Of a stretch of 64,000 bases of DNA, positions 34,207 to 42,319 are shown piece after piece. Origin of the DNA: JBKBMT01 sp046295655. GTDB lineage: Bacteria; Pseudomonadota; Alphaproteobacteria; Rhodobacterales; Rhodobacteraceae. The stretch spans positions 1 to 64,000 of the forward strand of contig JBKBMT010000003.1 of the NCBI GenBank assembly GCA_046295655.1, written 5' to 3'. Positions within the stretch are counted from its first letter, which is position 1. The number at the start of each line of letters is the position of its first letter. The notes beneath the pieces were generated by a model. The model saw nothing but the letters and a program-made list of their open reading frames with translations. It ran no database searches and was not told the DNA's origin. The translations under genes were made by a program, and so were the position numbers.

Positions 34207-34516
34207 GGGGCGAAAGTGCGATTCTCCGGTCAGGGCTGCAACCTTCGACGTGCCGGCGCAAGCGGAATCCTGTCCACGGTTTCTGTGGACAACTCTGTCG
34301 AAAAGCCTCCGGCGGGACGAATTTTCCCTTGTTTCCGGCCCGGTTTGACGCATCGCCCAAATTTTAGGCGGAATTTCAACTCATTGAAATAGAACAACTT
34401 TATTTCCGCCAACCCGCAAATCTTTGAATCTGGTGACAGAATCGTGACAGACCGGGTCCGTTCGGCGCGCTGGTGGACAAGTCAAGCGTGCCTGACCGCG
34501 CAGGCGGTCGAAAGTG
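34207..34516. other. Intergenic region upstream of uvrC, AT-rich core
   Basis: 310 bases without a convincing gene. Bases 34350-34440 are much richer in A and T than the rest of the window and contain nested inverted repeats: outer GGCGGAA (34367-34373) with TTCCGCC (34404-34410), inner TTTCAA-CTCA-TTGAAA (34374-34389). This is probably the uvrC promoter/operator area and the 3' region of the SDR gene. No consensus LexA box (GTTC-N7-GTTC) was recognised. Confidence 0.5.
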
Positions 34517-35296
34517 TCATTCCAGACCCAGGATATCGGGTGTCTGCCAGCCAAGATGCTGACCTCCGTCGATGCACAGAAGCTGACCCGTGACCGCAGG
34601 AGAATCGAGAAAATAGCCAAGCGCGGCGGTGATATCCTCGACGTTTGCACCGCGCCCGAGGATGGTCGCCGCGCGCTGCCTTGCGAAGTGCTCCGGGGTC
34701 TGGCGACCCCCGCGCAGGGTCGGGCCCGGGCCGATGGCATTGACCCGGACATCGGGCGCCAGCGCCTGCGCCGCAATCCGCGTGAAGGCCCACAGTGCCA
34801 TCTTGGCGACAGTGTAGCTCGTGAACTCCGGCGTCAGCTTCAGCACCCGCTGATCGACCATGTTGACGACCAGTGCCTGTGCCACGGGTTCGCCCGATGC
34901 GTCGGGCACGGCTGCCGGGGCCTGAGCGGCGAAAGCCTGGGTCAGGACCACCGGCGCCCGCAGGTTCGACTCCATCGCCCGGTCCCAGCTGTCGCGGCTG
35001 ATGCTGCCGATCCGGTCGTATTCGAAGATCGAGGCATTGTTGACCAGCACCGAAAGCGGCCCGCCCAGCGCCTCGGCGGCGCGATCCATCAGCGGCGTGA
35101 CCTGCGCCTCGTCCAGAAGGTCGGCGCGAAGCAGGGCCGCGCGGCGACCCTGGGCCTCGACTGCGGCGGCAACCGCCTGCGCGTCTGCTTCCGAGCCGTT
35201 GAAATGGATCGCCACATCATACCCGCGGCGGGCAAGGTCCAGCGCCATGGCCGCCCCGATCCGGCGCGCTGCCCCGGTCACAAGTGCGCGTCCCAT
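34517..35296 (-). CDS. SDR-family oxidoreductase, pteridine reductase/FolM-like
   Basis: 259 residues with a classical SDR Rossmann fold. The cofactor motif reads TGAARRIGAAMALDLARRG, and the TGxxRRIG form is typical of pteridine reductases and FolM. NNAS follows, and the active site has YTVAKMAL (Tyr/Lys). A dihydromonapterin- or dihydropterin-reductase role is plausible but not proven. It is transcribed toward uvrC, with the antiporter gene 9 bp upstream. Confidence 0.85.
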   Translation of the reverse strand: MGRALVTGAARRIGAAMALDLARRGYDVAIHFNGSEADAQAVAAAVEAQGRRAALLRADLLDEAQVTPLMDRAAEALGGPLSVLVNNASIFEYDRIGSISRDSWDRAMESNLRAPVVLTQAFAAQAPAAVPDASGEPVAQALVVNMVDQRVLKLTPEFTSYTVAKMALWAFTRIAAQALAPDVRVNAIGPGPTLRGGRQTPEHFARQRAATILGRGANVEDITAALGYFLDSPAVTGQLLCIDGGQHLGWQTPDILGLE

Positions 35297-35305
35297 CCGC
35301 CTGCC

Positions 35306-36262
35306 CTAGAGAACCAGGAAGAGAAGATAAGTGGCATAGGCCACAGTCAAGCCGAAGCCCGCCATGCGCCCGAGGTTCCAGCGCAGATAGACGACCGGGG
35401 CGATAACCAGAGAGGCCGCCAGCATGACCCAAAGATCCGCGCGCAGCAGCTGCTCGGGTATCGGCAGCGGCCCCACCAGCCCCGCAACGCCGACGATGCC
35501 CAGCAGATTGAACATGTTCGACCCGATCACGTTGCCCAGCGCCATTTCCGCATGCCTGCGGAATGCCGCGATCACACTGGTTGCCAGTTCCGGCAACGAC
35601 GTTCCGACCGCGACCAGTGTCAGGCCGATCACCGTCTCGGACACGCCGAACGCCCGCGCGATGTCGACCGAACTGTCCACCAGAAGGTCGGCGCCGATCG
35701 GCAGCCCGATCAGGCCAAGCACCAGATAGACCGCGATGCGCCAGCCGGGCATGGAGGGATCGGCGCCTTCGACCTCGGCCGCCGCCGCATCGCCGTTCGC
35801 CACTGCGGCCTGGTGGTTCCGCGTGTGCAGGTAGTTGTCGAACAGCATCAGCGCGAGCCCGCCCAGCAGCACAGCCGCCTGCCAGCGCAGGATCGGGCCG
35901 GTGAAGCACAGGCCGATGAAGAGCGCCGAGGCCGCAAGCATCATCGTATAGCTGCGGCGGATGTCGGTCTGCCCGGCGCGGATGGTGGAAATCAATGCCG
36001 GGATGCCCAGCACCAGCAGGATATTGGCCGTGTTCGAGCCCACGACGTTGCCCAGTGCGATGCCGGGCGCGTCCTTCAGCACCGCCTGGACCGAGACCAG
36101 AAGTTCCGGCGCCGAGGTGCCGAAGGCAACGATGGTCAGTCCGACGACCAGCGCCGGAATGCCGGCGCGCAGGGCCAGGTTCACCGCACCCTTGACGAGC
36201 GAGTCGCCGGCAAGGACGAGCAGTCCCAGCCCCAGCGCCGCCCAGAGGAAATCAGCCAGCAA
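35306..36262 (-). CDS. Calcium/sodium antiporter, CaCA family (YrbG-like)
   Basis: 318 residues with about ten membrane helices in two inverted repeats. Each repeat has an alpha motif with an ion-binding acidic residue: GTSAPELLVSVQAVL and GTSLPELATSVIAAF. This is the YrbG/CaxA pattern for exchange of Ca2+ with Na+ or H+ at the inner membrane. It is likely cotranscribed with the SDR gene downstream (9-bp gap) and with the microprotein upstream (6-bp gap). Confidence 0.93.
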   Translation of the reverse strand: MLADFLWAALGLGLLVLAGDSLVKGAVNLALRAGIPALVVGLTIVAFGTSAPELLVSVQAVLKDAPGIALGNVVGSNTANILLVLGIPALISTIRAGQTDIRRSYTMMLAASALFIGLCFTGPILRWQAAVLLGGLALMLFDNYLHTRNHQAAVANGDAAAAEVEGADPSMPGWRIAVYLVLGLIGLPIGADLLVDSSVDIARAFGVSETVIGLTLVAVGTSLPELATSVIAAFRRHAEMALGNVIGSNMFNLLGIVGVAGLVGPLPIPEQLLRADLWVMLAASLVIAPVVYLRWNLGRMAGFGLTVAYATYLLFLVL

Positions 36263-36268
36263 GATCGG

Positions 36269-36472
36269 TCATCCCTTGCGTTTCGCGCCTTTGCCGCAAT
36301 CGCACTCCGAGCGCCCGACAAGCGGCCTGCCGCAGCCCTGACAACGGCCGTTCCGCCCCAGCCGGAGGTTTTCGCGCCGACCGATCCCGATCTGCCGGCC
36401 AAGCCAGCCGAGCCGTCCGAACATCGCAAGGACGCCGACGAAGATCAGAAACAGGGTGACGGCCTTGATCAC
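36269..36472 (-). CDS. Small membrane-anchored zinc-ribbon-like protein
   Basis: 67 residues: an N-terminal hydrophobic segment (VTLFLIFVGVLAMFG) and a C-terminal CxxC...CxC pattern (RCQGCGRPLVGRSECDCG) that could bind zinc. It starts with a GTG one base after the S49 peptidase stop and ends 6 bp before the antiporter. No function is recognised; its tight position suggests a role linked to SppA or simply shared expression. Confidence 0.65.
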   Translation of the reverse strand: MIKAVTLFLIFVGVLAMFGRLGWLGRQIGIGRRENLRLGRNGRCQGCGRPLVGRSECDCGKGAKRKG

Positions 36473-36473
36473 G

Positions 36474-37280
36474 TCACAGCCCGTAGCGCGCCCAGAGCGC
36501 GCGCTCCTCGGCCGCGGCAATCGCCGCATCGGCCGCGGCGGACAGACCGAACCGCTGCCAGAGGCTGCGGCGCTGGCCATAGGGCACCAGCCGGACCTTC
36601 GGCCCGTACAGTTCCTTCAGTTTCGGCACCGGATGGGCAATGCCGTCCGCCAGCCCGAGCTCGACCGCGGCCGCGCCGACCCAGACATCGCCCTCGAACA
36701 GCGCCGCGCCCTCGGCCAGCCGGCCGGCGCGCCGGGTCCGCACATGGTCGATGAAATTGGCATGGATCGGCTCCAGGATCGCCCGCAGACGCTCGATGTC
36801 CTCGGGTTTCTGCGGCAGGAAGGGGTCGGCAAGGCTCTTCGACCGGCCGGCGGTGTGAACCCTGCGCTCGACCCCGGCCCGATGCAGAAGCTCATGCAGG
36901 CCGAACGAGGCCGAGATGACCCCGATCGACCCGACGACCGAATTCGGATCGAGCCAGATCCGGTCCGCCGCGCAGGCCAGCCAGTAGCCCCCGGATGCCG
37001 CCACATCCTCGACGAAGGCGTGCACCTCGACTTGGTGTTCGTCGGCCAGACGCCGGATCCGTGCGCCGATCAGCGAGGATTGCGCCGCGGATCCGCCCGG
37101 CGAATTGACGATCAGTGCCACGGCGCGCGGTCGGCCGGCCCGGAACGCGCGGTCAAGTATCGGGGCAAGGCCGGCGTCGTTCATGCCGCTGCCGAAACGG
37201 CCTGCGCTGCCGATTGCACCGGTCAGTCGGACCACTGCCACGCGCGGCGGCTGCAGGGAGGCAGGCAGGAATTTGAACAT
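36474..37280 (-). CDS. sppA: S49 family peptidase (SppA-like signal peptide peptidase)
   Basis: 268 residues, the short single-domain form. The nucleophile serine lies in FVEDVAASGGYWLA and the general base lysine in HTAGRSKSLADPF; VVGSIGVIS is also conserved. It cleaves remnant signal peptides or other membrane segments. The ATG at 37280 is preferred to one 12 codons earlier because family alignments begin at FKFLPASL. The N-terminus shows no clear membrane anchor. Confidence 0.92.
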   Translation of the reverse strand: MFKFLPASLQPPRVAVVRLTGAIGSAGRFGSGMNDAGLAPILDRAFRAGRPRAVALIVNSPGGSAAQSSLIGARIRRLADEHQVEVHAFVEDVAASGGYWLACAADRIWLDPNSVVGSIGVISASFGLHELLHRAGVERRVHTAGRSKSLADPFLPQKPEDIERLRAILEPIHANFIDHVRTRRAGRLAEGAALFEGDVWVGAAAVELGLADGIAHPVPKLKELYGPKVRLVPYGQRRSLWQRFGLSAAADAAIAAAEERALWARYGL

Positions 37281-37352
37281 GCGCGGCCATGTAAGCGCCG
37301 CCGGAGTGCCGGACAAGGCTTGCCCGCAAAGAAGCGGAAGGTTGATGCCGGT

Positions 37353-38546
37353 TCAGCGCACTCCGAGCCCCGCGCGCATCATCGCCCGTCGCACCGGAGC
37401 CAGCGCATGGAGCGCGCCAAGCGCTCCGGCGCGCAGGTCGCGCAGCGGCTGCGGCGTCAGCATCGAGGCGCGGTTCAGCAGATCGACCCCGGCCATCCGC
37501 AGCGCCACATCGGCCGTCCGCCGGCGCGCATGCGCCGCCAGCATGGCGGCATCGCCAAGCCTGTCCGGGTCCGCCCGCGCCAGATCGAGCAGGCTGGCCA
37601 GATCCGCCAGGCTCATGTTGAGCCCCTGCGCGCCGATCGGCGGGATCACATGCGCCGCCTCGGCGATCAGCACCGTGCGGCGGGCAACCGTGCGCTCGGC
37701 GACCTGCGTGATGATCGGCCAGAGCGTACGACGTGTCGCCAGCGTGAGCGGGCCGAAAAGGTGGCAGGCGCGTTCGGACATCGCTGCCTCGAACTCCGGC
37801 ACCGGCAGGCCGAAGAGGCGCAGGGCCTCGGGGCCGCGCTCCATCCAGACCACGGCAGAGGCCGGGCGTCCGTCGCGGTCGGGCAGCGGGACAAGAGTGA
37901 AGGGTCCGCCGCTGCGATGGATCTCGGTCGAGACATTGTCGTGCGGAATCGGATGGGTGACCGCAAAGACCAGCGCCTTCTGGCCATAGCGGACGGCGCG
38001 CACCCCGATCCCAAGTGCCCGGCGCACTGCCGAATCGCGCCCGTCCGCTCCGACCAGCAGCCGGGTCGATACCCGGCGTCCGTCGCTGAGCGTCACATGT
38101 GCCGTCGCGTCGCGGGTCACGACCGACGTCGTTCCGATTCCGGCCTCGAAGGTTACGTTCGCAAGCTCTGCAAGCCGCGCGAGCATCTCGCGCCGTAACA
38201 GCCAGTTCGGAACGTTCCAGCCGAACGGCTCGTCCGAGATCTCGGCCGCATCGAAGTCGCGCACCTGACGCGGCAGCGGATCGTGCCCGCCGGCATCGAC
38301 GATGCGCATGACCTGAAGCGGCATCGCATGCGGCGCGAGCCGGCACCACAGGCCTGCCGCGTCCAGTAGCTGGACCGAGGGTTGCAGGAACGCGGTGGTC
38401 CGCAGGTCCGACCCCTCCGCGGCCTCTTCGGTCACGGGTGTCGCCGGATCGACGCAGAGAACCGAGAACCCCTCGGTTCCGAACGCAGCCGCCGCGGTCA
38501 GCCCGGCGACCCCCCCGCCAGATATCACGATGTCATGATCGGCCAT
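37353..38546 (-). CDS. UbiH/UbiF/Coq6-family FAD-dependent monooxygenase
   Basis: 397 residues. The FAD/NAD-binding start is DIVISGGGVAGLTAAAAFG, DG motif VGADGRDSAVRRALGI is central, and the C-terminal FAD motif reads IAEAAHVIPPIGAQGLNMSL (usual GDAAH as AEAAH). It hydroxylates the ring of a ubiquinone precursor; which position cannot be told from sequence. The gene is monocistronic between the S49 peptidase and a small membrane protein. Confidence 0.9.
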   Translation of the reverse strand: MADHDIVISGGGVAGLTAAAAFGTEGFSVLCVDPATPVTEEAAEGSDLRTTAFLQPSVQLLDAAGLWCRLAPHAMPLQVMRIVDAGGHDPLPRQVRDFDAAEISDEPFGWNVPNWLLRREMLARLAELANVTFEAGIGTTSVVTRDATAHVTLSDGRRVSTRLLVGADGRDSAVRRALGIGVRAVRYGQKALVFAVTHPIPHDNVSTEIHRSGGPFTLVPLPDRDGRPASAVVWMERGPEALRLFGLPVPEFEAAMSERACHLFGPLTLATRRTLWPIITQVAERTVARRTVLIAEAAHVIPPIGAQGLNMSLADLASLLDLARADPDRLGDAAMLAAHARRRTADVALRMAGVDLLNRASMLTPQPLRDLRAGALGALHALAPVRRAMMRAGLGVR

Positions 38547-38617
38547 TGCCCACCGTCCTTCCGTCGCTGCGTGATGCTAGGCCGGACGGAGGGCGACGGA
38601 AAGACCGGACGACCGGA

Positions 38618-38845
38618 TCATCCAAGCGTGATCAGAACGATCAGCACGAACATGACCGGCACGAGTGCCAGCGCGGTCATGGTCAGCACCGGCAGACCCC
38701 AGGTCGCGGTGGCGATGACAAGGAGGCTGAGCAGAGCCACGATAAGATACCAGATGCTGTCGGGTTCGCGGCGCAGGTCGCGCGCGATCCAGCCGATCAC
38801 CGGCACCAGTTCGATCCCGCGGCGCGGGGCAGTCATCGTCGTCAT
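38618..38845 (-). CDS. Small two-helix membrane protein
   Basis: 75 residues with a cytoplasmic head (RRGIELVPVIGWIARDLRREPDS) and two membrane helices near 32-48 and 54-74. A strong AGGAGG ribosome-binding site lies 6 nt before the ATG, which supports the gene. A hairpin (CCGCAG 38867-38872 with CTGCGG 38882-38887) lies in its leader. The function is unknown. Confidence 0.75.
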   Translation of the reverse strand: MTTMTAPRRGIELVPVIGWIARDLRREPDSIWYLIVALLSLLVIATATWGLPVLTMTALALVPVMFVLIVLITLG

Positions 38846-39013
38846 GGAACCCTCCTGTTCGCTGTCCCGCAGATGGGGTTTCTGCGGCGCAGCGTCAGTC
38901 GGGCGGGTTGTCGCGGTGCGACAGCGCGTCTCAGGATCCGTCCGGGAAGCCGGTGGGGCCCGTGTTCCGCGCAGGCGGAAGAGCGGGCGGCGCGCTACAC
39001 CCCTCGGAAGTCC

Positions 39014-39040
39014 CGTCCGTGCCCGTTTCTGCCGGACGGC
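39014..39040 (-). terminator. Hairpin after HAD nucleotidase gene
   Basis: Inverted repeat CCGTCCG (39014-39020) with CGGACGG (39034-39040), starting 3 bp after the stop of the minus-strand HAD gene. There is no T-run, so this is a possible terminator or 3' stabiliser. Confidence 0.4.
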
Positions 39041-39043
39041 CTG

Positions 39044-39691
39044 TCAGGCCGCAAGCCGCGCCAGGAAGGCGGTCAGATCGTCGGTGTGGTGATGGATATG
39101 GGCGGCCTTCTCGGGTTCGGGCGCGACATGAACCGTGCGCATGCCCATCGCATGCGGCGCCGCCAGGTTCCGCGCATCGTCCTCGAACATTGCCGCCGCC
39201 CCCGGGTCCAGCCCGTCGCGGGCAAAGATCGTCTCGAAGGCGCCGCGTTCGGGCTTGGGTCTGAAGCCCGCTTCCTCCACCCCATAGACCGCATCGAACA
39301 GGCCGGCGAGGCCGCGTGCTTCCAGCACCCGTCCGGCATAGGATGCGGTCGCGTTGGTGTAGACGATCCGGCGGCCGGGCAGGGCCCCGATCCGGGCGGC
39401 GAGATCGGGGTCGGGTGCAAGTGCGTCAAGCGCAATCTCGTGCACCTCTGCCAGATAGCCCGCGGGCTCGACCCCGTGCTCGGCCATCAGCCCCGCCAGC
39501 GTGGTGCCATATCTCGACCAGTAGTGCCGGCGCAGCCGGTCGGCTTCCTGCCGCGAAACCGACAGGGAGCGCATCACCCAGGCGGTCATCCGCGCCTCGA
39601 TCTGGTCGAACAGCCGCGCAGACGGCGGGTAGAGGGTGTTGTCGAGGTCGAACACCCAGGCAGACACATGGCGGAAACGGTCGGCAACCAT
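39044..39691 (-). CDS. HAD-superfamily pyrimidine 5'-nucleotidase-like hydrolase
   Basis: 215 residues. Motif I is WVFDLDNTLYPP, characteristic of the SDT1/pyrimidine 5'-nucleotidase subgroup. Motif II is RRIVYTNATASYAG, the conserved Lys is in RPKPERGAFE and motif IV is AMFEDDARNLAAP. It dephosphorylates small phosphorylated metabolites; the exact substrate is unproven. The ATG at 39691 is taken over a GTG two codons upstream. Divergent from the GntR gene. Confidence 0.87.
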   Translation of the reverse strand: MVADRFRHVSAWVFDLDNTLYPPSARLFDQIEARMTAWVMRSLSVSRQEADRLRRHYWSRYGTTLAGLMAEHGVEPAGYLAEVHEIALDALAPDPDLAARIGALPGRRIVYTNATASYAGRVLEARGLAGLFDAVYGVEEAGFRPKPERGAFETIFARDGLDPGAAAMFEDDARNLAAPHAMGMRTVHVAPEPEKAAHIHHHTDDLTAFLARLAA

Positions 39692-39770
39692 GGGCACAGG
39701 CTAGGCCGAATGCGGGGGGGACGGCAATGCCGGTTGATCGCCGCAGGCTCCGCGACTAGGGTTCCGGCCC

Positions 39771-40436
39771 ATGAAAACCGCATCGTCCAGCGAACCCCGC
39801 CCGGCCCAGAAGGATGCCTACACGCTGATCCTCGAGGCGATCGACCAGGGCATCTATCGCCCCGGCGACCGGCTGGTTGAATCCGAACTTGCCGAACGCT
39901 TCGGCGTGTCGCGCACGCCGGTGCGGGAGGCCTTGCAGCGGCTCGAAACCCAGTCGATGCTGGCCCGTGACGGCCGCAGCCTGATCGTCGCATCGCTCGA
40001 CCACAACCAGCTGGCCGAACTCTATACCGTGCGTGCGGAGCTTGAAGGGTTGGCGGCGCGGCTTGCGGCGCAGCATGCCACGCCCGAGGAAGTGCGCGTG
40101 CTGCGCGCCATGGTGAGGGAGGATCGCAAGCTGCTGGGCGATCCGCGTGCCCTGTCGCGCGCCAACCGGCGGTTTCACAAGCAGATCCACCTGTCGTCGC
40201 ACAACCGCTTTCTGGTGCAGCAGCTCGATCTGGTTCACCGGTCGATGGCGCTGATGGCCTCGACCTCGCTGGCGGCCGAGGGCCGGGATGCCGCGGCGCT
40301 GACCGAACACGATGCGATCGTCGCCGCCATCGAGGCCCGCGACGGCGATGCCGCCTGCGCCGCGCTGCGCGCCCACATTTCGGGCGCCTTCGAGACCCGT
40401 CTGAAGATCGACGCGGGCGAGGTGCGCACCGTCTGA
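39771..40436 (+). CDS. GntR family transcriptional regulator (FCD domain)
   Basis: 221 residues. The N-terminal winged helix (about 15-75) carries IYRPGDRLVESELAERFGVSRTPVREALQRLE, typical of the FadR branch. The C-terminal FCD domain (about 85-210) has an HHH metal-ligand pattern (RRFHKQIH, SSHNRF, EHDAIV). The effector is likely a carboxylate or amino acid derivative. It is divergent from the HAD gene (79 bp between starts); its last 202 bases overlap the convergent glycosyltransferase gene. Confidence 0.92.
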   Translation: MKTASSSEPRPAQKDAYTLILEAIDQGIYRPGDRLVESELAERFGVSRTPVREALQRLETQSMLARDGRSLIVASLDHNQLAELYTVRAELEGLAARLAAQHATPEEVRVLRAMVREDRKLLGDPRALSRANRRFHKQIHLSSHNRFLVQQLDLVHRSMALMASTSLAAEGRDAAALTEHDAIVAAIEARDGDAACAALRAHISGAFETRLKIDAGEVRTV

Positions 40437-42244
40437 GCCGGTGTCGCCGGCGCCGGCGCGACAAGGCCCGCGGTATCGAAATACCCGTGGCTGGTCTTGG
40501 CCCAGTAGAACGGCCGGACCACCAGCTCCTGCAGCGCCCGCCATCCGGCCAGCGTTGCCATCGGGTAATAGAGGTGCAGCGTCGGCGCCCAGAGGGCGAG
40601 GCCGCGATGCCGGGTGCGGGCGGCGCCGGCCGCCCCGCACAGAATGGTCAGCACCTCGGCCAGCAGGAAAAGCACGATCATCCCGGCAACGGCCGGTGCG
40701 CCAAGGGCGGTCAGCGCCGGATGCCCATGCCCGAATGCGAGGATCCAGAAGGACCACAGCAGCGGCGCAAGCAGAACCTGGCTCTGCGCGCCGAGGAAGA
40801 TCACCTGATAGCCGATGAATCCGCCTGGACCGAGATCGCGCCACAACGCGGCAGGGTTGCGCATATGGACCGCCCAGGTGATCAGATGGCCCTTGATCCA
40901 GCGCGACCGCTGCCGATGCCAGGCCCGCGGCCGGCAATTCGCCTCCTCCTCGGTGGTGCTGGGCAAGATCTCGGTCCGGTAGCCGTGCCGGGCGAGCCGT
41001 ATGCCGAGATCGGCGTCCTCGGTCACGTTGTGGGCATCCCACGCGCCCACCCGTTCCAGTGCGTCCCGGGTGACGAACAGTGAGGTGCCGCCCAGCGGCA
41101 TCGGCCAGCCAAGCTTTTGCAGGGCGGGCATCACCACCCGGAACCACGCCGCATATTCCACGGTGAAGCAGCGCGCGATCCAGTTCGTCCGCGGATTGTA
41201 GTAGTCGAGGGCGGCCTGCACGCAGGCAAGCCGGACATCTCCGCAGCCAAGACGCGCGGCGACCGTGCGCAGCTGTCCGGGGTCGGGGGCATCCTCGGCG
41301 TCGTAGACCCCGACGATGGTTCCGCGGCAGAACGGCAGCGCATAGTTCAGCGCCCGCGGCTTGGTGCGCGGGGCGCCGTCCGGCACCACGACGACGCGCA
41401 TCCAGTCCGGCAGACGCAGCCTGGCAAGGGCGTCGAGCGTCTGGCGGTCGCCCTGTTCCAGGGCCAGAACGACATCCAGCCGGTCGCGCGGGTAATCAAG
41501 GCGCCCGATCCGGCGCAGAAGTCGCGGCGCAATCTCGGGCTCGCGGTAGAGCGGGATGATGACCGATATCACCGGCAGCGCCGCGTCCTCCGGCGGTGAC
41601 GCCACCGGAGCCGGCGGCAAGGTCCGCAGATGGTGCCACAGCGCCACGCCTCGCAGAACCGATGTCGCGGCCAGGCAGAGCGTCGCCCAGAGCAGAACTG
41701 CCGCAAGCGCGCCATGCGGCGCGAGGATCGCGAGCACGGTGCCGGTCATCGCCAGACCGAGCAACGGAACCGGAGACCAGCCGCGGCAGCTGAACCGCCG
41801 TGCAAGCCCGCTGGTGGCCTGCCGGAGCAGAGCACCGCGGCGCGCTGTCTCGAGCGCGGCCTCTATCTCGGCCCGGGGCAGCCCGACCGGCTCCACCGGC
41901 CCGAGCATCCGTTCGAGCGCCGGGCGACGGGTTGCGACATCCGCGGCAGAGGCGAAAGCAACGATCGTCCTGCCGCCGATGCGGCGCACAGGCAGCACCG
42001 CCCATTCGAGACAGAGCCCCACGCCGACCCGGTCTATCAGTCTGGCATCCGGCGGCGGGTTCGGCGCGGCCTGCGACAAGGCGGGCAGCCTCGGCGCCAG
42101 GGCGCGGCGAAGGTCCGACGGCGGGACCGGGTCCGGGGTGGCAAGAAATCGTCCGATCGTCGTCGCGCGATCCAGTGCGTCGGACCGCGGGCGCTTCGGC
42201 GCCCGCGCTGCCGCCGATCCGGCCTGGCCCTCTTTGTCCAACAT
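40235..42244 (-). CDS. Membrane glycosyltransferase family 2, cellulose-synthase-like, with GspE-N-type domain
   Basis: 669 residues. Residues about 66-135 resemble the N-terminal domain of GspE/MshE ATPases (VLPVRRIGGRTIVAFASAADV). Two helices precede a GT2 catalytic domain with all processive-synthase motifs: DAED at 315-318, TED at 408-410 and QRSRW at 445-449. Further helices follow from about 470. It probably polymerises an exported polysaccharide. The last 67 residues are antisense to the GntR gene and look random, so an original stop may have been lost. A perfect CtrA-type site lies 45 bp before the ATG. Confidence 0.88.
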   Translation of the reverse strand: MLDKEGQAGSAAARAPKRPRSDALDRATTIGRFLATPDPVPPSDLRRALAPRLPALSQAAPNPPPDARLIDRVGVGLCLEWAVLPVRRIGGRTIVAFASAADVATRRPALERMLGPVEPVGLPRAEIEAALETARRGALLRQATSGLARRFSCRGWSPVPLLGLAMTGTVLAILAPHGALAAVLLWATLCLAATSVLRGVALWHHLRTLPPAPVASPPEDAALPVISVIIPLYREPEIAPRLLRRIGRLDYPRDRLDVVLALEQGDRQTLDALARLRLPDWMRVVVVPDGAPRTKPRALNYALPFCRGTIVGVYDAEDAPDPGQLRTVAARLGCGDVRLACVQAALDYYNPRTNWIARCFTVEYAAWFRVVMPALQKLGWPMPLGGTSLFVTRDALERVGAWDAHNVTEDADLGIRLARHGYRTEILPSTTEEEANCRPRAWHRQRSRWIKGHLITWAVHMRNPAALWRDLGPGGFIGYQVIFLGAQSQVLLAPLLWSFWILAFGHGHPALTALGAPAVAGMIVLFLLAEVLTILCGAAGAARTRHRGLALWAPTLHLYYPMATLAGWRALQELVVRPFYWAKTSHGYFDTAGLVAPAPATPAQTVRTSPASIFRRVSKAPEMWARSAAQAASPSRASMAATIASCSVSAAASRPSAASEVEAISAIDR

Positions 42245-42288
42245 GTCCGATCCGCCCCGCCCGCGGACCGGATGATGGAGGCCCGTCG

Positions 42289-42304
42289 GTTAACGAAGGC
42301 TTAA
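42289..42304 (-). promoter_or_regulatory. CtrA binding site (TTAA-N7-TTAAC)
   Basis: On the minus strand the sequence reads TTAA-GCCTTCG-TTAAC, an exact match to the full CtrA consensus. It ends 45 bp upstream of the glycosyltransferase start and 15 bp past the end of carA, so it most likely acts on the glycosyltransferase gene. Confidence 0.7.
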
Positions 42305-42319
42305 TGGCAAGTCGGACGC

